NCBI GenBank assembly: GCA_027924585.1
Contig: BSBM01000597.1
Coordinates: forward strand, 3,797,501 to 3,861,500
Reading direction: 5' to 3'
DNA length: 64,000 nt
Origin: Larix kaempferi
Lineage: Eukaryota > Streptophyta > Pinopsida > Pinales > Pinaceae
Shown: positions 1 through 11,249 of the stretch, piece by piece
Position numbering within the stretch: the first letter of the stretch is position 1
How the letters are laid out: every line of letters begins with the position of its first letter
Position numbers and translations under genes: made by a program
The notes under the pieces: generated by a model
What the model was told of the DNA's origin: nothing
The model's database searches: none
The model's input: only the letters and a program-made list of their open reading frames with translations

Positions 1-66
1 GGATTATCCCTTTAGTAGTTGTCGGCTTCTGCACCTTATGCAGACTAACCCCATGTCAATAGGCCC
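1..66 (-). repeat. Partial 3' LTR of element I
   Basis: Bases 1-66 match 9193-9258 with a few substitutions; both contain GGATTATCCCTTT near the left and CCATG then CAATAGG near the right. This is the start of the LTR in minus orientation. It is preceded on that strand by a G-rich run (67-79), a plausible polypurine tract. The remainder of the LTR lies left of the window. Confidence 0.75.
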
Positions 67-379
67 CCAACACCAACTTGTGGATCTCCCTCGAGCCACC
101 TTAGCTGGACACCTCTGGGGCATTCACCTACTGCTTGAAAGCATTGTATGCACTTTTGATCTGGTCGACCGCTTCCCATACTAATGCTTTAAGCTGTGTG
201 CAGTCTTCCACCCACTGGTCTGTGGGGTGCTTGCAATTATTATGTTATGCCTCCTTTAATTGTTGTTCGACCTATTCCATTACTTCCATTACTCATACTG
301 CAAGAGATTTTTCCTTCATCTAAAGCTCATCCAAATGTGTGGCCCTTCATTGTTGCCTTCCGCGTGCCTTGGTTACATG

Positions 380-3300
380 CTACTGTACGCCCTTTAACTC
401 CACAGCCTTCATCATTTGTACTAGTGGGGGCATCACTTTGATTGATCCCTTAAACAAATCCAACTGTGCTTCTGCTTCGCTGAGTTGTGTCTTCAGCCCA
501 GTTAATTGGTCATCCTGGACTACACTCCCCCAAAATTTTGTGATGCCCTTGGTAACTATCTGGACTACCTTCTTCATCTCTAGGATCTCTGTCACGGTTT
601 CTTCGATCGCAACCTGCTGATGTTGAATCAGTTCTGGTGGTGTTCTCGGTACCGCCCTTGCTTGCAATTCTCCATTTTTCGTTTTGTAGGTTGGTGATCA
701 GTACACCTAACCTAATTTCCTTTGCCTCTAGTAGCACCTCCTGATCTACCTCAAGAGTCTTCTCGCATACTATGGATAGTGCCTCTTCTATCCGCTTCCT
801 ATCCGCTAGGGCCTTCTCCTTCTCCTCCACTGTTTGGGCCTTCTCAGCCTGAAGGCATTGTGCCTCTGCCTCGGTGTCCTACGCCTGCTTCTTGTAGCAC
901 ACCATCTTGTCATGTATGGTAGCCTCGCATTTGCTGAGTTCTTTCATTGTTGCAGTTTGGATTCTCTGTAGCATCAACAATGGTAGTGTTAACAATCAAA
1001 TTAACACCCCTAGCCATGTGACAGAAGAAGCACATTTTTACTATGCACTCACAACATGAAGATAGAACACAAGTACATTCAGAGACAAATCCTCTCTGAT
1101 CTAATCACTTCTCCTATAAATGGAAGGATTATGTGAAGAAAGTAAGAATCTAAGGAGACCAAGTTCAGTAATTGAACCGCTCAAAAAGGGTCCAAAACTA
1201 ATCTACACCAATAAAAAAGTGAAGAGGAATACATTAATTGTACTTAAAGTATGCTAAGTTGTGTGAAAATCCTAAAAACTATGGAAAAGTGGGTTTTTGA
1301 GTGAAAATGATCTAAAATAATGAAAAAGAGCAATCTCATATTGAAAAGAGAAACTTGAGAGCACACTTCCCAATTCTATATAAGAAAGGCATATGAGGCA
1401 TTGTAAAAGACACAAAGGAAGAGCAAAGGCATGCTAAAAAGATTCTAGAGGAGGAAAAGCTCAATTTCTTCAAAAGCAAGCATGGAGAAAGGAAAGCTCA
1501 TGGCAATGGAGGAGAGATTCACACCAAGATCCATGGTAAGGATGTACTTCTTCATTGTTTTAATATGAAATGATTCAAGTTTGTTCCATTTGAATGTTTA
1601 AATGTTGCTTATCTTGCATGATTTAGATTTTTAAATGGCATTAGATCTTAGCTTTGCTTATCTTAATTGATGAATGAATGTAGATCTGATTAATAACTTG
1701 TGATAATCATTTTCATTTGCTGACATAGAAGCTCACCACTTCTTAGTAAAATAACTAAAATAGAGTAGACACATCCCTACACTATTTGTTGTTATCAGGT
1801 AGTAGATTTAAATCTACTACGATTGCATCGAACTTCATCAATTCCACATCCAACTCATCGTTTCCTGTTTTCATCACATTCGGAAAAAATTGAACTAACC
1901 TGGGGTTCGTGCTGACCTCCACTTCAACCCTATGTGTCGATGCACTCAGTCAAACTTCCCCATGCAGTACACTGTACTCTACAACTGCATTTGACAACGT
2001 GGATAACAGTTGGGTTACCTGGTGGAAGTATTCGCTGGAGTGCTATGTGACTCTCGCACTATTTTATTCTATGACCTTGGTTAATTTCTCCAGGAGTCGA
2101 TTAACCTGCTCCTCTGGAAGACTATCACTGGTGCTTCCTTTGCCCCGGTCCATCCTCCACTTTGTCCTTCGTTCCTCGTATTGTGCATCTAGTTCATAAT
2201 CTGTCAGAGTAGCTGTTGAGGATTTATGATGGCTAGACCCCTACGACTTCTCTTTCGTATCGCCATCTTTTACTGCACCTTCCTTCCGATGGATGGAGCC
2301 TTTGTCTTCCTCACCCAGGTTTTGTCAAGTTATTGCCTTCCCATTTGAGAGATCCTTCTCCTCAGCTGGAACTTTCCACTCTTCCGACCATCTTGCAATG
2401 ATTGCATCCAACTCTTCCTCATTGAGCTTATACTGCGTTGGTAGCAAGTGATGCAACTTATCTTCTCGATCTTGAACTAAAATTGTGTGGGACTCGACCG
2501 ATAGCCTTGTGATCAGTCTGTACTTCATTGTTGCTTGCTCTGATATTCGCAATATCATTTGCGCATCCATCCGTAGCCTTTCTAAAAACAAGTAAAATTG
2601 TAGAACGTTGTATCTCTTCCGCACTTTATCAGTTGTTGTCCATAAGTTCTGGTGTCATGCTCCTTTGCGTACCTGATCTTCTGGTGTGTCCATACCCTGA
2701 TAGTGCTCAGGTTCACTCCAACCTGCTAATGCGACCAGCATTATGAGCCAGGAGTATGTAAACACCTTCCCGTGCTCCTGTACATCATATGCATCTTCGA
2801 TTAGTTCGTTCAATAGGAATTTGGACCAGTTTAGCCTCTCTCCTTTGGCACAGAGCTCCACGGTGGCAAGGATTCCTGAGTTACATTCCCTAGGTTTTTT
2901 CTTCCGCACTACTTTAACTGCGAGTATCTTTGTCGCAAATCTAACGGCCTGGTTCTTGATTGTGTGGATTAGGTATCTTTTGGAATTCTTGTCCACGCTA
3001 TACTTCATCCTAAATATTTCTAAAAGCTTCGAGTTGTTATCCTTCCCATGGAAAAATTGGGAAGGGTCGGCCCCGTCTTTAGGCAGACCGGTGATTCTTG
3101 CGATCAAGTCAACTGTGACTGGAATCCTTTCATGTAGCCATAGGAACCCACCATGAAAACAAGCCAGCAATTGCTTAACGCATGCATTGACCTATGGTAG
3201 CTGCCCGAAGTGTGGCATCTAGGTGAGGCCTAACAACCTCGACTTCTCCAATCCCACCGCCCACCCTGTGGGTTCCTTCATGGTTGGGCCTCCTTCATGG

Positions 3301-3769
3301 GGGATGTCAATGTAACCTTCTGTGCTTTCTTGGAAATTGGCAAGGTCACGGTCGCTATACAGTAATTTCTGCAACTTTGCTACAATGTTCCCGACTTGAG
3401 GAAATCCTTGCGGTATCGACGACATTGCAATACTATACCATGCATTCTTGTCTATTTGCAGCACTAGTTCCCCTCTCTGTCGTGGCGGCACATACCCCAG
3501 TATTATTGGTTCATAATGCGCTTCTTGCAATACTTCAGCGCCTGAAGTACTTGCATCTTCATCAGTGAATCGTGCTGACGTCCAAGTTCCTTTCTTCGGT
3601 GTTCGGACGGTATCTGGAGGCCAATTAGCGCCCCTCTTCTTCTTGAGTGGTATTCTAGACATGACTTCTGGCTATTCCTGCATAACAGGCATGGGTTTTG
3701 GTTATTCGCTACTTCCACTCGAAATATAAACTGCCATGCACTTCTCTGCAATTCTTGCTCAACATACAA
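380..3769 (-). pseudogene. Accessory ORF of element I (plant-retroelement type), split by a solo LTR
   Basis: Sense to the element, between the RT stub and the 3' LTR. Pieces read from 3769 down through 3662-3219, 3170-2655, 2624-2325 and on to 380, with at least one frame change near 3665 and several stops. The central part (motif RITGLPKDGADPSQFF near 3080-3040, ending in ALAGW near 2710) resembles the plant-mobile-domain-like or Transposase_32-like reading frames often found in plant gypsy elements; I recognise the style, not the function. The C-terminal part (about 922-380) is rich in E, K, A and Q and looks coiled-coil. The LTR at 987-1797 interrupts it; the frame resumes exactly on the other side once one GGTAG copy is dropped. 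Confidence 0.55.
987..1797 (+). mobile_element. Solo LTR, 811 bp, with target duplication GGTAG
   Basis: It starts TGTTAACAATC and ends TTGTTATCA, so the ends are TG and CA with short inverted terminal similarity. GGTAG flanks it on both sides (982-986 and 1798-1802). A TATA-like CTATATAAG lies at 1376-1384. There is no primer site or internal coding, so this is what recombination between two LTRs leaves behind. It inserted into the accessory ORF of element I. Confidence 0.85.
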
Positions 3770-4064
3770 TGTGTCGAGCTACCCCACTGCTTCATTTTTA
3801 TAGTGGTGGAGTGTCACATCCGTCCGATCTTGGACAATAATTGCCAAATCCAACATCAATTTCCCAAATCCATCGCGTGCATCAGGCATTCATTGTGCTG
3901 GTTTCCATTTTTTCTGTTGGTCATTGTGGTTTAACTGCTCATTTATTGTTGGATTGGACCCTTCCGCATCGTGGCAGTTTTCGACTCACCGAAGCATACC
4001 GTGCCTTGGTGTACCCTACGATTAAGTTGTCGACACCCTATTTTTTTTTACTATGAATACTGCA

Positions 4065-4636
4065 TTATTCCATTGGCGACACAGCTAGCTTCATTGCACC
4101 GATACTTCTCCGTAGAGTTTGTATTACGTACTGCTTATAGTTATTGTCTGTCGCTGATCCCTTCCAATTCCTCCTAGTCGTTGTTGTGTACTTATCAAAC
4201 TCATCCGTCATTGGTTCTGCGTCCAGCATTCCATCGATCTCATTCTTCATCTATTTCTTGTACCTTGGATTCAACCTATACGGTCATTGCTTGACTGGCT
4301 CCGCATCAGCTTTCAGGGGATCTTCATTTCGCCTAAGTCCCTGGAAATTCCTTTCATCTCCGAGAATTTCATTGGGAACAGATCCTGAAACTCATGCAAC
4401 AGATCAGTCATCTTCGTAATAGTCGAATCATCCCAGTAGTCTCCAATACTTGTGAAGTTCAGATTCTCCTCTGACCCAATGGTCACCTTCTTGATTTTCA
4501 ATGGTTGTTGAAACTTGTTGGAAGGTATTCTTGGTGCCTCAATACTGTGAATACCTTCTGATTCCATCACATATATAGCTCTCGGATCATCCTCATCGTC
4601 CGACTCTCCCGTGATATTATAGCACTCCATCAACAT
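4065..4636 (-). pseudogene. Pre-RT linker and truncated start of reverse transcriptase, element I
   Basis: The frame 4636-4313 contains HEFQDLFP, the conserved linker ahead of gypsy RT, then LGEMKIP. It continues through in-frame stops into YRLNPRYKK and NEIDGMLDAEP (about 4280-4210), the standard N-terminal RT approach. The similarity then stops: there is no fingers or palm motif and no YxDD. The break marks where the rest of pol was lost. Confidence 0.7.
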
Positions 4637-4639
4637 TTA

Positions 4640-5260
4640 TGGTGTCACATTCTACAGAAGTTCCAATGGTTTCTCTGTCGGTATTGCTTCAAATATCTTC
4701 TCACGAATCACCTATAGCGCACTATGGATGAAGGGGTTCTCGTCTAAGAAACAAAACGTTTGGCTAAAGCCAATTGTTAGCTTCTCCCAAGAGTTCATCC
4801 CGTGTCATAGTTCTGCTGCGACATACCAACTCTGGGGTACTTCATCCAATGTGTGAACAAATGCATGGACCCATTCATGTTTCACTCATAATCCCCATTT
4901 GCTTTCACACTTAGCCAAATGCACCTTCGGGCCACTTCTGCCATTAAACTTCCTTCCATCATATCCTTCCTCATTACCAAACCTAACCTCCATGAGGTGT
5001 CGACATAGTGGTTAGTTTGTGATATTGGACTTGTGCACCGCCCACCAGTGTGTAGGAGTAGCCTTTAAGGCTTCCTCCAAGGCCAATAGACATTGCGGTT
5101 CTGCCACCTTTTCCTCAAATTTAGTGATAAAGGTGCTCAAATTGGGAAATCCCTCATATGTTGGTAGCACGCACTCCTCTATGTATACCCATCGCAGTGA
5201 TTGTGTGATCCATGCGCACCTCCTGAACGACACTTCGTGTAGTCGGTTCTACCAATTCTC
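4640..5260 (-). pseudogene. Second gag-like (capsid) block, downstream of protease in element I
   Basis: Minus-strand frames contain LPTYEGFPNLSTFITKFEE and ATPTHWWAVHKSNI (5170-5015), with the paired Trp of plant Retrotrans_gag domains. After a stop come RFGNEE, GRSGPKVHLAKCESKW and HEWVHAFVHTLD (about 4970-4830), also gag-like. Stops are frequent. The placement between protease and RT is odd, because gag normally precedes protease and this element already has a gag upstream. It could be a second-element remnant or a real two-module design. Confidence 0.55.
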
Positions 5261-5401
5261 GAGCACCTCATCTGAATCCGACGATGCCAAACTAACAACG
5301 CGCCATCCCAATTCTGCGTTTGTGGTAGTATTAATGTAATCCTCATATATATTGTATACACTATCCCATCCCTCCGTGAATTCATCTCTTGCTGGTTCAA
5401 C

Positions 5402-5985
5402 CTATCGATGCCCTTCTACAGGATCAAGAGGTGCAGCAACCCTCATCTCGCAAATTTCAAACGACATAGTTCTTTTCCTGAAGTTGATGATAGCTAGATT
5501 ATCCATCGCCCGGTCTATCCCTAGCAGCGCTGGGTAGGGACTCGTGTTATCAACAATCTCTATTACATTGAAGTTGGTGTATGTCTTGAGTCCCTCAATT
5601 TCAACTGGAAGCTGGCATACCCGACCAAGTGGAGTAACCTTTGATTTCCTAATCGCAGATGTACCGATGACTAGGCCAACTGTGGTTTTCCCATTGTTTC
5701 CCATGTCTGTTTGGTCATAATGTTGACGTCTAATCCAAGGTCCAAAATGATTGAATCGAGATCAAATGCTCCAATTTGCGCCAGCATTCGCATCTCTCTC
5801 CCCGTCTTCCTCTTGTGTATGTAATTGACCTTTTTCTCCTTGCGTGTACCCTCCCTTCGATGCAATAGATTGGATATTTCATCCAACGCATCCTGATCCT
5901 TTGCCAACTCCAGGAAACTCTCCAAGAAGGATTTTAAGGTGTTGGAATTCCTCCGCAACTTCGTCGTGTCAAATGTCGGTGGCAT
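5402..5985 (-). pseudogene. Retropepsin-like protease, element I
   Basis: Two overlapping minus frames (5985-5671 and 5704-5402). The first ends with SIILDLGLDVNIMTKQTWE, where the catalytic D-[ST]-G of retropepsins reads D-L-G. The second carries the C-terminal part with a strand and YPALLGIDRAMD, matching the usual hydrophobic-hydrophobic-G-hinge-D pattern (ILGxD/W). The frame change is near 5700. The altered catalytic triplet argues it is inactive. Confidence 0.65.
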
Positions 5986-6745
5986 ATCATAGATAATTTA
6001 TTCCTGAAGAGGTAACAACCTCCTCTGTCTCATCGCTTCTTGCGCTTTGAAGAGAACATCCCTTTCAACCTCTGCATCAAAGGTGACATGCTTCCATGCT
6101 TTTGGTAAGACAGTAGCCCGTGACCTGCCATCTCTTGTCACAAATCCTCCTCGTGTCACTACTCCAACAGTCGCATTGTGTCTTCAAGCCTCCGTTGATA
6201 TCATTTGTACGGCTGGTGGCGCATTCTGATTCTGGTTCTGTGGAGGTGGTGGCAGATTCTTGGTCTGCCATTTTGCGATGAGTTACATACAATACTCAAC
6301 ACCATGATACACAGCGCTGCAATAAGTGCATTGTGGTGCTAGATTTGGTAAATCCCTCTGATAATGCCCCTGTTTCGCATAATTGTAACATATAATCGGC
6401 CCTCGTCCTCATCTAGCAGCTCCTCCATTTCCTACGCCAGTGCCTCAACCTCCACGAAATCCTTCTTTGAACCCTCTACATGGTGGTCCATATGGTGGGT
6501 ACTGCGGCTGTCCATACTGAGGCTACTGATATGATTGCTTCCCATACTACGACTGGCCATACTGCGGTGGCGGATACTGCGGATGACCATACTGCGGTTT
6601 CCCATACTTCCCTTGATCATAGTGCAGCGACTGGTTAAAATGGGGTTGTTGTTGGGTATACTACGGTTGCTACTATACCATCGGTTTCTCTTCCCCTTTC
6701 ATAAAGTATGTATCAGCAGTTCAATCCTGGTGTAGGTCATAAGCC

Positions 6746-7570
6746 CTACATCCATTCTTGTCGTGGCCAACCAAACGACAAAATTTGCAATATAGATGTA
6801 CTGGCTTGCAAGTATACACATTCTTTTGGACGATGCCCTCTGGTCTGACACACATGACACCTAGGAATCCCTCCCTGACTGAGGGGATTTGGTGCACCTG
6901 ATTGTAAATATTCTCGAAACTCTGGGCAATTATCCTTATGGTGTCCTTCTATTTTACACCTCATACACAATATGTCGTCGCGGGTTTCTTTCCCTTTCTT
7001 CATGTCTTGTAATTGGAGTGTTAAATTAGCCAACTGTTCCTGGATCCTATCCATTCCTATCCCAGCTTCGCCGATTGGTGAATCCTCCATATTCATCTCA
7101 ATCTCCAATGCTTCAACCTGTGTTGCTACCTTTTCTTGCATTAGTGGTCCGCGGATGTGTGGCACCAATCCTGCGATAAACCACTCCTTGTGCTGCATAT
7201 CATTTTTTCTGAAACTCACCTTTGCTATCAACGTCTTATACCATTGATCAAATTCCCATACCAGATCATTTGGGTATTGCTTGATTTCTTTGAGCGTGGT
7301 AACATACTGCGATTCTGACTTTGGCTTTCTAAACGCATCGACCATTCCTACTTTGATCTACGCTAATGACTTGGCTGGTGTTCCCGCTGGAACCTTTGTA
7401 AACTTCATAAACCAATCTAACACCTGGCACCTAAGGGTCGTCGCTAGCTGTCCCTTTTTTATATCTTCATCTTGGACCTGCTTCACAGTCCATACTGCTT
7501 CACACAGGAACCAATACTGCACGGGATCCTCAGTCCCGTTCCCCTAGAAATGGGCATTTTTGTGTCATCT
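6746..7570 (-). pseudogene. Gag with two CCHC zinc knuckles, element I
   Basis: The longest open piece is 7345-6746 (199 codons); gag-like sequence continues upstream to about 7570 with a stop between. Residues 20-75 are a typical Retrotrans_gag helical segment (KEWFIAGLVPHIRGPLMQ). Two CX2CX4HX4C knuckles follow: C127/C130/H135/C140 and C163/C166/H171/C176. Gag packages the element RNA and forms the particle in the cytoplasm. It follows the primer site by about 1 kb. Confidence 0.75.
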
Positions 7571-8506
7571 GCCATTCTAACATTCCTACTGTTATTGTTT
7601 ACTAATGCACTACTTCTACCGCTACACGTAGGGAAACTTTACGAATAGCTTGTGTTTCTTCCTGTGAAATTCTGAGTAGTGCGCAGGGTTGAAGGTATGT
7701 TGTAATTTACGATCTGTCCCTCTTCTCCTTCTGGGGTAGCCTGGTCACCGTCTTCATTGCAATAAGGTCGCTTCCTCCCTTGTGGTCCTGTTTTGCACTC
7801 TTCTATTTTGGTCCTCTTAAGAGACTCTCTCTCAGTCCTCCTCTTCTTCTTAGGACGCTGGAATATCACCCCACTCCTCAAGGTACCACACTCTTTGTTA
7901 GCTTCCCTTAGGCACTCGTCATCCCTCATGTCCATCTACCCCACATCTTTCTATCGGATCTACATTCACGTGATACCCTCAACCTCCACACACTGATATT
8001 TCTACTCATCGAAAGTCATCCCGAATATACCCTTTTTGCAGACGAGCATCTTAATCCACGGTTTTGGAAATAATAAGAATCTTCCCCTTGGTCCCTTGAA
8101 GAAGTTCCTTTCCATGTCGTTGTATGATTTAATTGTGTCTCCTGTGAACTTAGTAATGTATCCCTCCAGGATAGTATCCACCCATAAATCGATAGCCCTT
8201 GAAACTTTATTGTCGACACATTTCAGCTGTCAAATTAGTTCTGGAGTCCAATGGTCAGGCTCAATCTTTTGGAAGTGATTTTTTTGAAACGTCAGTTGTG
8301 CTAGACACTCGTGCAACAACACTGGGATTTCATAGAAGAATATCTCGTGGATATCCAAACAAATATACGTCTACAACCAACTAGTTACTGTCTGTCTAGG
8401 GTTCCACTTTTCACCTTCTTCGAATTCCTCTTCCCTCTTGTCAAACCACTCTTGAATCTTCGGTTTTGTCGGGTGCCACAACATATCCTCTTCTTTTCCT
8501 CTTCAA

Positions 8507-8525
8507 GGTCCCGACAACAGAACCA
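8507..8525 (-). other. Primer-binding site, Asp-tRNA type (element I)
   Basis: On the minus strand it reads TGGTTCTGTTGTCGGGACC, two bases inside the LTR end. It resembles the tRNA-Asp primer site seen in many plant gypsy elements (TGGCGCCGTTGCCGGGGA) with several transitions. It fixes the inner end of the 5' LTR at 8528. Confidence 0.7.
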
Positions 8526-8527
8526 TT

Positions 8528-9258
8528 TGTTGACACAGCGTCTATCGACAGGGGTTCACTTCGCACTATCATCAACAAACACCAACCCAAACTCTCTTAA
8601 ACACCGTCCCGAAAAGGTTTAACCCTTTCCAACAACACTTGCAGAGCGAGTGAAGTCTCACCCGAGATGGATAAGGGGGCTATAGGAACCAAGTTTCCAC
8701 AGTGGATTTGAGGACATGCATCAAAAACACATTACAACCGCAGAAACCAGAGATTATACCTTTCGCATTATGCTAACAATTCCTCATTCGCAAGTTCAAC
8801 ACATAATAGACATTCGCATCAACATGATCTAACTACTCATTCACATCAACAACAATTACCAAACCCACAGAGTATTAAACATTTCACAAACATTCGTATT
8901 CATCATCTAACAGAAAAAAAGACAAAGATAGAACCATAATCGAACATCTTCATGCATTCATTAAAACCTACAGAGTGAACTTCGCAGAAACAGTCAATAC
9001 ATCATATCGTGGATACAAAAACGGTTCAAAAACTGGATCAATTGCCCTATTGATAGCTGGATTCCATTAGGATTACAATCATTCTCCTATTTATATGATA
9101 CTAAGTGATTACAAAACAGTCCACATGACCAATTCTAACAAGTTAAACTAATATTGTGCTTCCTCATTCTCCGCGAATGACCCTTCTTTCGTGGATTATC
9201 CCTTTCGCAGCTGTCAGCTTCCGCACTTTATGCAAACTAATCCCATGCCAATAGGTGA
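8528..9258 (-). repeat. 5' LTR of element I with TATA box
   Basis: About 730 bp. The inner end reads TGTCAACA on the minus strand, next to the primer site. The outer end shares 66 bp with window positions 1-66. A TATA-like TCATATAAATAGG lies at about 9086-9098 on the minus strand, placing U3 at the high-coordinate side and R-U5 toward 8528. The exact outer base is uncertain by a few nucleotides. Confidence 0.7.
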
Positions 9259-11249
9259 TGACTAAGAGGTTGAACTCTATTGCAATATATGCTCCACTTC
9301 TCTGCACACATTGTTGACAATATGACTTACTCTTCCTTGATATGTGTTGCACTAAGGATCCTCATTTGAAAACAACCTTTCAACTTTGAAAGTGCAGAAG
9401 TGTCGAAAAGGAAATACCTCTTGTATCTCTTTCCTTATTGTTTGGTATTCTCTGAAGCACTCAGAAGGATTGAATCCTAGAGGCTTTCCCCCATAACACA
9501 CTTTTCCATAAATAATATTGAACTCTAGTGGATTAGGCCTTCTATTCCCTATTCACACAGTGTCACACAAGGAGTCATCATCCTCATGCACCACCTGTAG
9601 TTGACCATCAACATAAATAATATCATCATCATAACATGATGCTTCCTCATCATCCCATTTGTAAACATCACTAGCTAGTGCTAGTCTCATAGCTACAAAA
9701 TTCTACTTCAGACCTTAGATATTTGAAATTTTTTTCTCATATGTGCACAGGACCATGCTCTTATACCATTGTAATGTACCTAAAGTAGAGAATAGGCACA
9801 CTCGCTTGGATACAAGCAACAAAGACTAATTTTCCACAATTGATTTCAAGTACCTAGGCACTTTTCCAAATTCCCACCCAAACAAACATAGGGTTGTAAT
9901 AAAATAAATATGATATGTAGCATGCACCTACAAGTATTCAAATCATAAAGGTTTAGACTCCATACATTCGACAATGGCATGTTCTCTGGGTGCATCACAC
10001 CTAGGACAACCCTTTGGTAAAGCCAAAGGCTCTAAGGCAATTTCCCCAGGAATTATGTGGAACCCAACGAATTCTGGTGCTGAAATGAATGTATCTAGAC
10101 TTGGTTATAGTCACTATCTATAGTATGGTACACTAAACTCAATTACAGGCTTTCGTTTTGCAAAATTGGGCGTTTAGGAGAAAAGTTCGGTTTTCGGGAC
10201 TGTTTGACTAGTTGTTTTCCAAGGAAAATTTTGGAGCACCTGAGCATCACTATTTTAGGATTTGAGGGTGGTTTTAGGTTCAATTTTGTCTTATATTTCG
10301 ATTTCTACCTCCAAATAGTGAAATGGATGAGCAAAAGTTAGTCTATGACAGCCAAAACAAAAACTAATCAAAATTTCCAGTGCATTGAGCATAGGTGAAA
10401 GAATACATAAAAGAAAGACATAGAATTGCAGAACAAAATTAAAGATTTATTGTTATTATAGCTCAGAGGACCCAAATACATCATATAGCTGCAAATACAG
10501 CTTCCAATATTCATAGAGGCTCCATCCTCTACCAAATACATCACCACTACCAAAAAAACTACAAAAACAATACTGAAATCGGATGTTGGCTAATGCAGAG
10601 ATGTTGAAATCAACAACTGAAATGGAAATGTATAGGAATAGAAGTATAATATCCATGGAATATCATTGAAATATATTGGACGCATCCTTCCTTGATCACC
10701 AACTGAATATCAACTGGTTGCAGTGTTATAGAGGGGCACATCTCCCAACTGTTAGCAAGGGGCATATCACCCAAGCTATGAAAAGCTCATAGCTATTCAA
10801 GATCACAATGATCACAAAGACAAAATGCCAAAATATTCCTAAAGAGACTCACATACTCCTTTTATAACCCTTTGGTGGCTTTCTTCCTTTCTCTAGAGCC
10901 TTCCTTCTTGAAATTCGAATTAGTGATGAGTGGAGGCTTCTTTGGTAAGTTACTTTTGAATTTGGACCCACTCGCCTCATCAATTGCACCCTCATTGGAT
11001 AAATTTGGTTCATGTAGCTTTTTTACTATTGTTATTCCATCTTGAGTGCAGAAATAAGGAAACGTTTGCCTTTCTTCTTTGTGACGATTTTCTTGCTTTT
11101 AATTGCTTTTGCCAAGTTCCTTCTTTTAGGCTACCTTGATTGCTTTTAGATGTTGTTGCCAAATTTCTTGAGTGAGAAAATCACATGGAATTATCCCTCC
11201 TTATATTCACCCCCTTGTGCCACCTAGACCAATTCCAACTCATAAAACA
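9259..11249 (-). mobile_element. Element II: LTR, primer site and start of internal region, truncated by element I
   Basis: A primer site TGGTATAAGAGCATGGTC (minus, 9768-9751) is an initiator-Met site with one change in its core. The LTR ends at 9770 (CA on the minus strand) and runs to about 11249 (TGTTTTATG); a TATA-like TTATAAAAGGAG is at about 10856-10870. After the primer, minus frames give WDDEEASCYDDD and GKVCYGGKPLGFNPSECFRE (about 9660-9450), an unrecognised acidic 5' ORF. The sequence stops where element I begins at 9258. The primer surroundings resemble those at 47514-47532. Confidence 0.55.

Larger units (their letters stand above)
1..9258 (-). mobile_element. Element I: degenerate Ty3/gypsy LTR retrotransposon carrying an extra ORF
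   Basis: On the minus strand the order is 5' LTR (8528-9258), Asp-tRNA-type primer site (8507-8525), gag with two zinc knuckles, protease, a second gag-like block, a pre-RT stub, a long accessory reading frame, and the first bases of the 3' LTR (1-66). The 3' LTR runs off the window. RT beyond its first residues, RNase H and integrase are absent, so this copy could only have moved with proteins supplied in trans. All frames carry stops and shifts. It sits inside the internal region of an older LTR element, traces of which begin at 9259. The target duplication cannot be checked because the left end is cut off. Confidence 0.8.
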
